From NCBI GenBank assembly GCA_036346405.1, contig CM070548.1, positions 46,921,779 through 46,985,778 of the forward strand: DNA of 64,000 bases, in the 5' to 3' direction. The notes beneath the pieces were generated by a model, which was given only the letters and a program-made list of their open reading frames with translations, was not told where the DNA came from and did no database searches. This DNA is from Phyllostachys edulis (taxonomy: Eukaryota; Streptophyta; Magnoliopsida; Poales; Poaceae). Below are positions 22,069 to 34,990 of the stretch, one piece after another (position 1 is the first letter of the stretch; each line of letters opens with the position of its first letter). Position numbers and translations under genes: made by a program.

Positions 22069-25000
22069 TGTAACATCCCAAGTGTATAATTAGGGTTATT
22101 CAAGTATAATTATATGTGTAGAAATTAAAACTTTTCTCACATCTTGAAAAACCCTAAAATCTCATGTGATTCGTGTCCAAGAGTTGTGTAATCTAAAAAC
22201 ACAAAGCTCTTGTTGACCAAAAGTCAAATTCATTTTCCATTTATCTAAAATCTTGTGCCAATCAATTGGAAATATTTTCCTTGGTCCAAAAACTGATGTG
22301 GGACCCTCTGAAAAATATCACAAGTTGTAAAACTAGTTTGATAAATTTTGGAGGTAAAACAATCCTTTAAACAACCTTAATAAATTTCCTGAGAAAATGC
22401 ATTGCATAATAACCTCTGGAAAATTTCTGTAAGGTTAATCATGTTGTCAGCAAGCTCCAGTTAAAATTTCATCAAATTTGGAGCTCATTTGCTAGCCCAA
22501 ACAATTCTGCAAAGTCTCATTGTTTAAAAGTTCAAATTCAAAAACCAGACTTTGTTCCTTGGGCTAGCCATGTTCAAAGCTGGTCCGGCCCAACCCCTTT
22601 GGACCTCCTCAAGCAGTGCACCCCAACAGACCTCCTCTCCCTTAATCAGTCGCACTGTTGGATTCACATCCATGACCACGACCTCCTCATGACTAACACC
22701 GCAAAGACCTTCCCACCTCATGAGGTCATAGCCATTGGATCAAAGATCCACGGTCACGACCTCCCCGTGTGTGAAACCTCAAAGACCTCCTCGATTTGTT
22801 AAACCATCGCGCGAGGTCATCCCATTTGTTGAGGTCGTGGCCGTTGGATCAAATCCAACCGCCACGACCTCCTCCTCAACATACTCGATCAGGTCCTCCC
22901 ACTGCGTGAGGTCTTGGCCCTTGGATTCAAGATCCACGGCCCGACCTCCCTCCTGTTAAAACCACTTAGACATCCCACCTACGTGAGGTCATAGCCCTTG
23001 GATTAAAAATCTAAGGCCATGACCTCCTTGTCTTCTCGCCTTTGGATCTCGCTCAGCGCACGAGATCAATGAGCCGTTCGGACCACCCAATATTGACCAT
23101 TGGATTTACATCTTACGATGCCGCTAACAAATGGGCGATTCGGACCATCGCGTGAGCCCTTAGATCCAAATCGGAGGCTAAGACCTCCTTGCGCTTCTGC
23201 CAGCAGTCCTCGACCTCCCTTATTCACTTTGTGCATATTAGACCTCCCATCCAGTCGGTGCCCTTGGATTTACATCCAAAGGCCATGACCTCCCCTCATG
23301 TCTTTTGATCGCGTGCGATAAGTCCTCATTGGAGGTCCGCACTGTTGGATGGAGATCAACGCTTTGGACCTCTGTCCATTTCCTCACGTCGTTTTCACGT
23401 TAAGTGAAATCGTGAGGCCATGACCTCCCACGTTTGATCGTGTGTGGCTGGGACCTCCTCCCACCACTTAAAAACATCTTGGTTTAAAATGGGATCCGAT
23501 GGCGGGACCTCCTCGAGGTCTCATCCAATAGCCACTAGGACCTCCCTGTTCTTCTCCTTCCTCCGGCGTGGGAGCTTCGGCGTGCATTTAATGCATGTCC
23601 GAAAGCAGGAGGTACTGTTCACTTGACTCTTTGTCTGACCGCATTTAATCTGGTCGACTTTCACTCTCAATGGTCGGCCGAGCACGCCCCTTGTCATCCC
23701 CATGTCTTGTCCACTCCATAGACCATGCCATGGGCCAAGCTCACCATGAGCTTAGCGGTGGTCTAAGACCTCAATTGCCCTAGGATAAAACCACCCCACC
23801 GGTCCTTTGGCTTCCTTTGCACACCATCGTCACTTTGCTCACACCTTGTGTTTGTGAGCTCTAAACACCAAAGTCTCCTTGGCGCCATTGTTGGACTTGA
23901 AGTTCCTCGGTGGACAAGGGTCATTGGGGTTTCCACCTTTCTCCTTGCTTAGGTTGTGCTTTCCTCTGGGACCAAGACCTCACTCGTTTTGGTTTGAACT
24001 TTTACAGAGGTGGACAAAGTTGGAGCTGGAGCTTTGGCCGTGGAGCACCCTCTTCCCCAACTCGGCCACCACCTCCACGACCTCCCGGCATCTTAAGGAC
24101 CTCCGGTACCTCCCGATAGTCCTTAGTGCCGCACTGCGTGGATGTTGTGCGGAGCTCTTATTTGGCTGCACGCTTGTATGTCGCGCTGAGCTTCTTTTTG
24201 CTTTTCAGTATTTTGCCCGTCTGGTCACCTTGGCCCTCTCGGCCATGGCGTTCAGCCGCCGTCGCGTCGAGAGGAGGTCCACCTGGCGCATAGCGTTATT
24301 GTGCACTCGGTGGTATCATTGGACCTCAGCGGCGAGCTCTACATCGCCGGCGAGATCCTTTCTTCACGCTTCGGGATTTTGTCGGACGTCCGGCGTGTCA
24401 TTGTCGTTTTGGACAAAGATTCGCGAGTTATTGCGCTCATCATTTGCCCAAATTATTGCAATCAATAGCGTGTCTTAACGTCGCCCTTAAATCCACCATT
24501 TATTGCGCGCCATTAATTCCTCCGTAGCGGACCTCATCGTGGTCGCGCATTTATCTCATGTCCAAGCACGCGTGCGTGCGCGAGCTGCGGGCGTCGAGAC
24601 CTCCTCGAGGAGAGATGGAGCGTCCAAGACCTCCTTGGCGCAATCTTGGCGTCCGAGACCTCCACGGAGGTCGGTGGCGTTGAGACCTCCTCAGGGACCT
24701 CCTCGAGGTCATCTTACCATGAGGACCTCCCCTTTTAATCTGCTCCATTCCGGACCTCCCTTCCATGTTGTGGTCCGTTAGATCTTCCATCTACGGCCAT
24801 GACCTCCCCTTACCTCGCGCATGTGCGTGGTTAGGAGGTCCAGGACCTCTGGACCTCCCATGTGCATGTGTGTTGTCCTCTGGGGAGGTCTGAGCCGTTA
24901 GATCTGTGATCTGTGGCTCACGACCTCCCATGTCTCTGTGAGTTTTAGAAATGTCAGTAAATTCTTAAGTATGAACTGAAATAAGGTATAAACTTTAGAA

Positions 25001-27315
25001 TTTCATATCTCTTTCATTTTAATTCCAAATGAGGTCATTCAAATTGTGTTAGCTCTATCTTGAACTTGACTTTAATCCAAAAATGATTGCAAGTTGAGTT
25101 CAGTCCCAGAGCACTGATTAGCCACTAGGTTTTAAAACTAACTTTAAATATACATTCAAATTAATGCTTAACTTGTGAAACTCATAACTAATGCTCTGTA
25201 GATTCTTTTTGAGTGAGACCAACTTTGTTGGTTTCCTCTAGTAATGAACTCACTAAGAAAATTAGTTTTGAGCTTGTTGCTGTTAGAAAAATGAGGACTT
25301 GTGCATTATAATTTTGTTCACGTTCTTGTTTTTGAAAAATTATAGAAATTGCATAATAGCTCCAAATGAGATGAACTCAATTGTGTTATTCATCTCATGA
25401 GGTGCTGGTTTTACAGTAAAAATTTCAGCCTCACCACTTTTCTAGAAAATGTTGTCTCATAATTAAATTAGTGAATAGTGCAGTTTGGTATTTTCAGGGG
25501 CTGAGCAGAATTGTTTTGCTCATAACTTTTGCATTGAGAATCCAAATCAATTGGTTCTTGTTGCTAAATTCCTAAAATCCTCCTCTTGCTGCAGTAGAAA
25601 TTTCAGAGGATTTGGAGTTCGGTTGCTGTGTTGTCTTTGTTGCTTTTAAATGCGTTCTTATCGGTTCTTTATTGCTTTTTCCGTTAGGGTTCGACATTTG
25701 TGGTGATCATGACGACCCTCATAACAAAGTGACCAGCAACAAAACAAGCAGTTTGACCATTTCCATCATGTCCCATTACTTTAAAGCTTACTACTTTGTT
25801 TTACTTCTATGTATGCATGCTACTTTGTGTTAAATGTCGCTAGCTTTCCTATAGTTGCATAATCTGTAGGAATTATTATCCTCTACTACCAATGAGCCTA
25901 GGTTATTCGCTGTGGTTTGAGCTCGTTGGATGAGCTCTCATCACTTAGTAGTTTACGTTAATATTGCTTAGACATGCTTAGCTATCGGTAGTAATGGGCG
26001 ATCATCGACTTAGTCGATGGTCTTGATCACACAAGTATTATTATTCCTCCTGTATGTCCAGCACTTGTGCTTTGATTAATTGTAAGATCAAAAACTGAAA
26101 ATAAAATGTTGATTTAGACTTGGGCATATTGGATGGATGGTGCGGTTTTTGGAATGTGGTGGTATGCGGGTCCCTAGGACCGAGTACTTGGGTCACTAAG
26201 CCAAGCGCTTTTGCGTGCTAACCACACGAGGGGATATGGGACCTCTCTTGACTAAGTACTTTGGGAGGTGTTAATTATGAGCTGGTTGGTGGGTATGTTT
26301 TAATAAAATCTGTGTGTGTGGTGTTGGGAGGAGCATTGGCGCACCGGTTAGAATTTGTCTAATGTGTCTTGTCCCCGTGGGTTCTTGACTCGTAATTAGC
26401 ATCGTCCATTGGAAATGTCTCGTAGGACTTAGCGTGCAAGCACACCAAAGGTCGTGTGCCTAAAGGAAAGGCGATGCAGCGTGTGGGTACATTGGTACAC
26501 CCCCGCAGGATAAAACTATTGAATAGCCTCGTCCTAGGTTATGGACATGCTTGGTAAGGTCGTTCAAGACTAGTCTCAACCTTTTAATTAAAACTTGATG
26601 GGTTGGTATGAGCGGAGTTCATGCTATTGTCGTGGTGACTAAGGGTTAGTCACTTCGAGGTTTGTTCTTGTTGTTGTTATTATGTTATTATCGCGTTGTA
26701 TTTCAACAATTAAAAATGCTTTATCAAATTGCCTTCAATCTATTATGTTATTGCAAATGAAACTTGCTTTGTGCTAAAATGAGTCCAAAGCCTCATCCAC
26801 TTAAATAAAGCTTGCATGTAGCTAAATTATAGTTCTGTTAGCTTACGTCGAGTCTTGCGAGTACAATAAACAAGTTATTGTACTCATTTGCTTTGCTTAA
26901 CAAATTTGTTGCGAGAGGAAGAAGGAGAGCTCCAAGAGCCTCTCTTTTGTGCTACGTGTTGCGCTTTCTTGACGACTAGCTTGGCGGTCGGTCGAGATGC
27001 CTAAGGGTTAAGGCACCTTGATTGGCTTTGTGTTATAGCCATCTTTATGGCACTTTTGCTTCATTGTGTATTCTTGTAACTTATTGCTATTTGGCCTAAG
27101 GGCCCTCTTTTGTAGTAGCTATTCCATATTAATATTAACTTCGGTTTGTTGCTTATGTTCTATGTGTTGTATGGAATTGATATATTCTTTTGTTGTGAGG
27201 TATGTATCTTGCATGCGGGAGTATACATCTCTCGAGACGAGTTTATTAGGTTGATAATACTAGGGTCAATTGGATGACTAAGTATTATGAGCCTAATAAA
27301 CATCGGGGTCTCACA
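22069..27315 (+). repeat. 3' LTR of the gypsy element, 5247 bp
   Basis: It starts TGTAACATCC after the polypurine tract and ends GGTCTCACA at 27315. It aligns with 11699-16938 along its whole length. AT-rich stretches of several hundred bases differ by only a few positions, while GC-rich stretches show many small indels. Confidence 0.94.
22600..24930 (+). repeat. GACCTCC-motif array inside the 3' LTR
   Basis: This is the counterpart of 12230-14550, with the same motif order and spacing apart from small indels. Confidence 0.85.
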
Positions 27316-27668
27316 GAAGCGAGCCGGATCGAAGGAAGATTCGGCCCGAAGAAATTATCTGAGATTTTAATACCTTTTCTTTTTAGAAAAATACCAGAAA
27401 TCCAAATAAGCAATAGAAAATAGCAAATGAACTTAGAAAAATTCTAGAAAAGTCTAGAAAATATATCCAAGCACAAAGAACCCGAATAAAATAGTTTTGG
27501 CCATTGTTCATGTTGACTTTAGTCATGTTAAATAGTTTTTATGTACAAAGTCCATGTTTAAGCTTTTGAATTAAATTCAAATAAAATCCAAATGGTGAAT
27601 TTTCTCCTACTAACTATTTAAAAGATTTTTAAAGCTCAGAAATATATATGTGTGTGTGTGTGTATATG
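27316..27668. other. Old LTR-like flank, no gene seen
   Basis: AT-rich DNA with TCTAGAAAAGTCTAGAAAAT-type wording common in gypsy LTRs read on the minus strand. It probably continues the fragment at 10913-11698 that the gypsy element split. No ORF of interest. Confidence 0.45.
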
Positions 27669-27723
27669 ATTTAAGTGGTATATGAGAGGTGGGAGTACGT
27701 ACTCCTAGGAGTATCATACCATT

Positions 27724-27725
<2 letters not shown>

Positions 27726-27814
<89 letters not shown>
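27726..27814. repeat. (TA)n microsatellite, about 89 bp
   Basis: An almost pure TA run. It separates a stray MITE arm (27669-27713) from the fold-back element that starts near 27821. Confidence 0.95.
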
Positions 27815-27817
<3 letters not shown>

Positions 27818-27820
27818 CGC

Positions 27821-28170
27821 TTTTACTCCTAGAGTATATACTCTACTTTCAATATACCACTTAAAAGCACATATTATACATCTTTATCATTTTGATATAC
27901 TTAAATACCAATTATAAGATACTCCAATACGATTTGATTGAAAAAAAAATTCATTGGAGCCATTTGTTTTTGCTATATACCCTTTTTCATATATAAAAGA
28001 AGTATATACACGGATTTTGGAATAAAAAGTGGATTTTCATGAAATTTTTTATAGAACTCACTTTGGGGTATCTTATAATCATTATTGAAGTATACTCAAA
28101 TGGATAAAGAGGTATCATCATACGATTTAAGTGGTATATGAGAGATGAAATCGTACTCCTGGAGTACCAA
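27821..28170. mobile_element. Fold-back MITE with long inverted arms, in TA repeats
   Basis: The left arm (27824-27945: TACTCCTAGAGTATATACTC, then ATATACCACTTAAA, CTTTATC, TATACTT, TTATAAGATA) pairs in reverse complement with the right arm (about 28060-28166). The arms exceed 100 bp around a short loop. TA microsatellite lies on both sides. A further copy of one arm (ATTTAAGTGGTATATGAGAG onwards) sits at 27669-27713 before the TA run. Long arms, no coding capacity and TA-repeat flanks resemble Micron-type MITEs of rice, but the family name is not established here. Confidence 0.65.
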
Positions 28171-29268
28171 TATATATATACATATACAGTATATATATGT
28201 GTATATATACATACATACTATGTATGTATGTATGTATGCAAGAATTATTACAAAGGAAGTGACTATCCTCACCGGTTTCTTTTGCATAAAGCAAGAGTTG
28301 TATTTAAATACAGTAATTAGATGTGAAAGCATAAATTGAAACAATAATAATGATATAGTCAAGAGTAAACATTTCCTTCACACAACTCCTTTCATTTAAC
28401 TCACACAGTTTACCATCCCAACTTTATTTTATAAAAACTACCCTCGTGTGACACAACTATTTAAAAAGTTCATACAGTCTGTAAAGGTTATACACTTTAC
28501 CCACAAAATATGCTCAACATGGCCTATGCCGAGTTATAACAAAGCCTTTCCGTGACTTCATCCTAACACTGACCCCTCCCGGTAAGCCTAGTTCCACCCA
28601 CCTTACCATGAACACATGCAGGACTGGCCGTGGGCTCACTGTTGAATTTAAGAAAGGATCCGTCCATGATGTGGCTCACAAGACTCCACACCCTCCTTCC
28701 TAAGGCACATAGCCTACCCTACATTCTGAGGAGTCATCGTCAACACTAGGTAACATACTAAGCTAGGTCTGTCACATTCCAAACATGTGGTTGTATGATG
28801 TGGCTCAGTTCAATGGCGCACAGAGTTAATTCCTTAATTACCAGGGCGAGACTTTCAATTTACTACACTTATACACATAGTAGCACAAAGCTCCCACACA
28901 TAGCCCACCAATTCACATGGTTCTTCCCACTCACCCTAGTCTAAATCACCCACCATTCACTACAAGAACTAGCCTTCGGCCACACATACCTAGCAACGGA
29001 AAATAAAAGCGTTGCGGACGGAGCATCAACCTCCCCACATCTAAGTCACGCATAAACAAGTCTTGATGTGGTCTCTGTAACTTCCCTTTCCTCTGGTTCG
29101 TTCCTCAAATATTGCCCTATATCCCCCGCTATTTTCATTCAACCAAACAAGGCCCTGCCGCCCCTGCCCCCATTAGGCCATTACCTCCACAGCCACCGAC
29201 AATCGGGTCGTCCACCGTAGAACTAGTCGCTGTCGAGTCTTGTATCTCTACAACATCTGCCGAGTCTT
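28171..29268 (-). other. LTR-derived DNA, apparently minus-oriented
   Basis: This starts with short TA and ATGT repeats to about 28240. From about 28380 it carries wording shared with other LTR middles in this window (CACTTTACCCACAA near 28495; compare 30730). No ORF of interest. CACTACAAGAAC at 28958 resembles a CACTA end but has no partner. Confidence 0.45.
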
Positions 29269-30461
29269 GTAAGACCCTGTGTGCACAAAAGTTACTCCGC
29301 ACTGTTGCTTGTGATTTAAGCTTAATTTGAATTTTCAAAAATTAAAACCATTTAATGTGAATAGTTTAAACTTCAATTAAAGTTAAAGCCTTTTTATTTG
29401 AGTTTCGGAGTATTTTTTAAATTTTCTTGGAATTTTTGGAGTTTGTTTGCTATTTCTTTGAGCTTGGTTTGATTTAATCTCTTTTCATAAATTCGGAAAT
29501 CCTTTTCCTTTCCATAAATTCCTTCAGGGTGAAGTCTTCTCAGCCCATTCCTTTTCCATGCTCGACTGACCTAGCTTCACCTCGTTGGCCCAACCTGCCT
29601 CGTGACGCGCAACCCAGCCTGCGTCTGGGCCATTTTGGTCGTCGCTGACGTGTGGGTCCCGCTTGTCAGCGACATCCTGCCTGTTCCCGTCTTTGTCTCC
29701 GACACGGTCTCGCCGCCGTGTTCGTTCCAAACTCCTCATCGCTGCCTTTATAAGCTCGACATCCCCTCGTTTTCTGCATCCCAAGCTGCTCCACGTCTCG
29801 AAGCCCTAGCCGCCGCCCTCGAAGCCATCGCCAATCCATCACGTTGAAGCTTGAGTCACCGCTGCCTTCATCATCTTCTTCCGCCGTCACAAGAGAGCCC
29901 CAGCCTTCGCTGTCGGTGCCGTCAGGATCGCATTGCCTGGATCTTCATCACCCTCTCTTCGGTGTGGCTAGAGCGTTGCTGTAGCCCATTGACGTCGAAG
30001 ACCGTAGCGCCGTCACCGCTTCGAGCTCGCTGCAAGTCATCTTTGTTGTACTCTCGTCCTGGTGCAAGACCCGGTGAGTTCACTGCCAGGCTCTCATTCT
30101 TATGCACCCGTTTGTGCCCCCTGAGTCACCGTCGTTCATCAGTTCCACCGTCATCGGAGTAGCACCACCGCTCACCGTTGTCCGTTGGTTCCAGAGCCAC
30201 TACCGCTCGTTGTCGCCTACATGTCGTCCTAGTCAGCCACCACCTTAGCCCTAGCAGTCACCGTGTCCATCACGTGGCTGCCATGTGTTTCTTGCGTGGC
30301 ACAATCACGAACCTTGTCCCGTGACCTTGGTTCATCGTGAACCGTGTCACCGACACGTGGACCCCACCTGTTAGTTCTTATTTTGTGAACCCAGCTTACC
30401 GTAGACCATGAACCTTTTTCGTGGACTTGGTCTATATACCACAAGCCAACTTGTCAGTGAA
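29269..30461 (+). other. Plus-oriented LTR start and GC-rich leader fragment
   Basis: TGTAAGACCCTG at about 29269 looks like the start of a gypsy LTR, followed by AT-rich sequence, then a GC-rich leader with a TATA-like CTTTATAAG near 29744 and CCGGTGAGTTC, a donor-like site, near 30070. Overlapping ORFs on both strands reflect composition. The LTR's later part is missing, since homology to a different, inverted LTR begins near 30462. Confidence 0.5.
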
Positions 30462-31855
30462 TTAGAATAGTTAGTAACCAGTCCTAGGACCTAGCATTTT
30501 AACATAACACAAGTTTTGATAAACTGAGTTTTGTTGTAAAATACTAGTGGAGGCTCTATTTCCAATCATTGGGCTTCAACCCATTATTTCCAATCACTGG
30601 GATCCAATCCATCCTCTCGTCCCAACCACAAATTATTTTGTAAAAATGAAAGCTACTTAAAGCAAGTTCTCAGCACCGCCCATGACCGTGGGCATAACTA
30701 TCCAGGTAGTTTTCTTACTTTGTAGAGTTCATACACTTTACCCACAAGAGACAATCAACTTATAATGTTCGTATTGACACACTTCCATAGGTGTGTGACT
30801 AAGATGATGGTCACAAAGCCTTTACAATGCCCCACCTCATTGCAACCCCACACCGTTAGGTATCACCTCTTTGGGCCACGCCCCTGGGAGGTCTCCCACT
30901 TGTGCCGTGTAGATCGGTGGCTCCCTTACCCTTAATTTACACCACACACCCACCAATGGTGAAGTTGTGAGGAGGCGAACAAATTAGTTAGTAAGGTTGT
31001 ACCCATTATAAACTTGTGGTTATATTGTTTTTACACGAGAGGTCATCACAAGATTTGGGTCCTTAATTGACTCGGGCGGTACTTCCATATACCCACTCTG
31101 TCGTGCCCCCCAGCACCAGCCACTCTTTCCAGCCACCCTAGTCGAAATCCTTTTTCGGTTTTATTTTGTTTTAAAAATACTTTTCTAGTCCAACATACAA
31201 ACTAGGCTCCAACCTCGACAGCCCAATCTCATTTTCAAATGTTTTAATGATGTCGGGGCAATTTACCGCCCGCATGTCAAGGTCACTACGCAAAGCTAAG
31301 CATGACTCTTAAGTATGTATTCAGTAGCTATCAGGTATTCCATTAATCTAGGGTGACAACGGATAATGTCCAAGTTCAAGGATTGGATTTTATACAAAGC
31401 ATTAATTACTGCTTTGTCCTAATGACCTGGATTCGATCTTAATGACCTTACTACAGTAATTGTCCATTTTTGACTGGAGCAGAGGAGCTCCAAGCGGTTC
31501 CTTGCCGCACTTGACGTCGGTGAGCCGGGCACGATGGTGGTCGGTAAAGCCAAAAATGGAACCCCACGACTCGGGCGATCCTAGAGGTACCAACGGCGAG
31601 GGGAGGGAGGGCTAGTAGCAGCAACTCAACGGCGAGGGCAGTGGTGGTTCTACAGGCTCCGGGGACTGCGACGACCCGGCGACTTCCCCAACCAACTAGT
31701 GCGTGCATGAGCATCTACAAGGTACAGGGACCTCACCGGAGTGAATAGGGATGATGGAGATGGTCGAAGGAGGGCCGGCGACGAGGACCCGAGGCGGCAC
31801 GGGAAGTTCCTAGCGGCAGCGGTGACCTGCGAGGAGGAGCTATGAGCTACCGGAG
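30462..31855 (-). repeat. Minus-oriented LTR fragment related to the solo LTR at 35444-41001
   Basis: Its reverse complement matches 39480-40490: the block around TTGTCACCCTAG (31348-31360 versus 39504-39520), GATGTCGGGGCAA (31251-31263, versus TTGCCCCGACATC at 39601-39613) and GTTAGTAA near the end. From 31450 to 31855 the minus strand reads as a GC-rich leader. It is a partial copy of a related LTR in opposite orientation. Confidence 0.65.
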
Positions 31856-34800
31856 TGTGAGAACCGTGACAATCTAATTAAGCTAAGCAACGTTAAACCG
31901 TATTACACAGTAAAATAAACTAATCAACACAGTAATTACCAACGAATTGAACACAGAACAAACTCAACTTTAATCGACTTTATAAACTCAGATTTATGAA
32001 CCTGAAAACCTCGACTAAACTAAAACAACGCTAATCAATAATTAGCAGTAAATAAAATTCACCTAAATAAAAACAAAGCATAAGCTCAGTTGATATCGAA
32101 CGCATGACCAAACAATTTCATATAACAATATATTATCAAGAATTCATTAGCAAAATTTACATAATGAATTCTCACAGTAAAAATAAAACCTCATGCAAGC
32201 TCAAAATTAGTTACATGATTTCATTATCCAGGAAAGTAATACAAGAATTCATCTCCAAAAATTGCAATGCGAATTCATTCCAAAAGGACATACCACATTA
32301 ATACCATCTCTACGTTAATTAAATAATCCATTGCAAGCGAAAGGTAGCATTAATATAATCTCAGACTTGATTTCACTAATTAATTAAGTCAGAAACAACA
32401 TACAAGAATTATTTACAAAACAAAAAATCATATATTACAAACTCGATATTTATTACAAGATTGATTTACAACAGATCAAAATATAACTTACAACACTTAA
32501 TTAAATTACAATCCAAATTCTCGCATGCATATCGCTGAAGCCCTCCTTGCCATCTATCCATATATCGCCGAACCATCAAACCACCCTTCGATCCACATGT
32601 GCATCGTTCGTCAAAAACACATGAAGCAATTAGCAAACCAAATGCAGTAAATATGATTTAGATTAAGAAGAGGTTGCCGTCAGATTTCCCCAAAGCTCAA
32701 TTGGATTCCCATATCAACCTAGGCAAGTCCGCCCCTTGATCATCAAGATACCCTGACCAACTAAAGTTAATCGGCAACTCTCACTTTCGTAGGTTTCATC
32801 ACCCGACGTTTATTCGAATCCGACACCCACGTGTTATCGACTCCCCTCAACCGCAGAAAAGCACTCACATAGTGATTTAGTAACCAATGGAACAAAAGGT
32901 CCTTAGCTCAATAGTATCATGAGATGACATAAGGTATAAGGCAAAGGGGCATAGTGGTCATTAGCATGCCACAAGGAAAGCCAGCCGAATGCATCCCCCC
33001 TTAGGAACCCTCTCCCTTAGTCACACTAGCACCAAGCCATCCATTCACTCACAAGCCTCGTTTCTTTCCCAGCCGAGAGCACCCAAACCAAGAGCAAGCC
33101 ATCACAAAGCCAGCAAGCAAAGCCATCACCACCCTCCCACCTTGCCAACAAACAAACAACCCACAGAGAGAACCACAGGAGGAGAAGGTGAGCACAAGGT
33201 GAAGGGGAAGACGAAGGAGCAAGGATGGCACCAGCAAGGATCGTACCAACCGACAGGACCAAGCGGACCAACAAGAGCAAGAGGAGAGCACTAGCACTAC
33301 CGGCGCTGACATCCTCAATCCAAAATCGACAAAGCCCAATAGAGGTAATCCCATTCAGGCCCCCTTGTTTTCTATGCCCAAGCCACACCCACCATACCAA
33401 CCCTAGCCCTAAGTATCCACATCACAGAGCAAGTATCCACATAGAGCCTTCACTGAACCCACCACCATAGCACCATCTTTATCCATACCATCACAGAGCA
33501 AGGGAAAGGGATTGAGAGGAAGAGGAAGGAGAGTATAACTCAGTGTGCGGCGACCATGGTGGTAGCAACCCACTGCTAGCACCTTCACCATGCCTCAACC
33601 CACATCCATTTCATTCTCCATGCAAAATCAACGAGCACACCCACATCCAACACCTCCACCCTACATTAGCACACATCAAACCACATCAGGAACAACAACA
33701 AGCATCATCAATCAAAAAGAAATTAACTCACCTCAGTGAACTTATCAACTCAAACCAAAGCATGAACATCAAGCACAATTGTAAAACCGAAGCAAAACAA
33801 AAGGGGAAAATAGGCAGGGGTTTAAAGAAGCGCGGCCGAGTTGCGGCGGCGGGCCAGTGGGCAGGGGTGGTGGCGCCATGGAGCTGGGCTAGGCTGGAGG
33901 TGCAGCGTGCGCAGAAAGGAGTCGAGGGGCAGGGGACGGCCCAAGCCAGGGGGTGTGGGCCGAGCGCAACGGGGAGGAGGCGCGTATGAGCGTGGCTGCT
34001 AGGGGGAGAAGCCGAGGGCACATGCCGGGGAGGCACCGGTGCTTAGCTTGGGGCCGGTCCGAGGCGACATAGGGGCGCGGTGGGCCGGCCACACTCGGGG
34101 CCGCACGCACAAGGTGGCTGACGGAGGTGCAGGGCGCTGAGGTCGGCCAGAGGAGGAGCGCCATGGGACCGGGGAGGCGCTGGCACAAGCCAAGGGGGAG
34201 AGAAGAGGAGTGTGCATGGGAGAGAGGGAGGTGAGGGCACAGGGGGGCCGGTGGTGCTGGTGGCACCCGAGAGAGGAGGCGCTGGGTCGGGGCTGGGGCT
34301 AGAGGAGCATGGCGCCATGGGAGAAATAGAGAGGAAGAAAGGGAATTGGGGGAAAGAAGGAAAGGAGGTGAGGAAGAAATGGGTTGGCCTGGGGAGGGTG
34401 TCGGCCGAAATGAGGGGGGAGGAGAAAAAGATTAGGGAGTAGGATTAGGGATCATGTGGGAGTAGGGAATTAGGGGTTAGGTGGGTAGTAAGGAATTAAG
34501 GGAGTAATATATACAGATAAATTTTAGTAAAGATTAATAGCAATAGATTTAGCCGTATAAAATTGAGCTTTATTAGTAAGAGTTATTGATACCGGGTAAA
34601 TATTAAGATCAATCAAAGTATAAGCCACGTACGGATTAAAGTCCATAGATCGATCGGTAGAGAATAAAAGCGAGCGAAGTGCGTATAAATTAATCTGAGA
34701 CTTTAGAAATGAATTAATCGCCGGTAGCATGCGCTATGTTAGAAAAGCAAAATGTTGCATTAGAAAAATAGTTTAGGTAAAATAATTAAATTGAGCAATA

Positions 34801-34990
34801 CCGACGTAAAATCGATTAGGCTTTTTAGTGCACACGTAAAATTGAATATACTTAGCTGTGCGTAGGATTAGTATAGTGTGTTATTTTCGCACGATAAAGT
34901 GCGAGTGTAGACAAACTCGATCGTAGAGCCAGTAGACTGTAGAACGAACTTATTAAGGGAGTGATAACCTAGCGGGGGACTCGAATGATG
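31856..34990 (-). other. Minus-oriented LTR-like region, about 3.1 kb
   Basis: The left edge TGTGAGAACCG reads CGGTTCTCACA on the minus strand, like the LTR ends CTCACA elsewhere in this window. 31860-32980 is AT-rich. 33000-34440 is GC-rich and on the minus strand looks like an LTR leader, with CTCTCTCCC-type wording. 34440-34990 is AT-rich, as at LTR starts. The right border and target duplication were not found. Long ORFs here are compositional. Confidence 0.45.

Larger units (their letters stand above)
11699..27315 (+). mobile_element. Ty3/gypsy chromovirus (Tekay/Del-like) with giant LTRs
   Basis: Two near-identical LTRs, each about 5.24 kb, flank a 5.13 kb interior with PBS, gag, protease, RT, RNase H, integrase, a chromodomain-like tail and a polypurine tract, in gypsy order. 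The tail and the long LTRs point to the Tekay (Del) chromovirus clade. Flanks read GAAGT before and GAAGC after, a possible imperfect 5-bp duplication, although three extra or changed bases (CAG) blur the left edge. Long AT-rich blocks of the LTRs are almost identical, suggesting a young insertion. Yet the interior has many frameshifts, which is unexpected for its age. Confidence 0.93.

Noticed and set aside
23879..24478. 199-codon ORF in the gypsy 3' LTR
   Set aside because: The matching frame in the 5' LTR is broken and the sequence is GACCTCC-type LTR DNA with no protein family likeness.
28958..28970. CACTACAAGAAC as the end of another CACTA element
   Set aside because: No inverted partner, no subterminal repeats and no transposase word nearby.
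29112..30162. Host gene first exon with a GTGAGT donor
   Set aside because: Follows an LTR-like TGTAAGACCC start with TATA and leader order; no recognisable protein, and the next segment is an inverted LTR fragment.
33026..34318. Long overlapping ORFs on both strands (up to 125 codons)
   Set aside because: GC-rich LTR leader; frames overlap on several phases, are Pro/Ser/Arg-rich and show no family motif.
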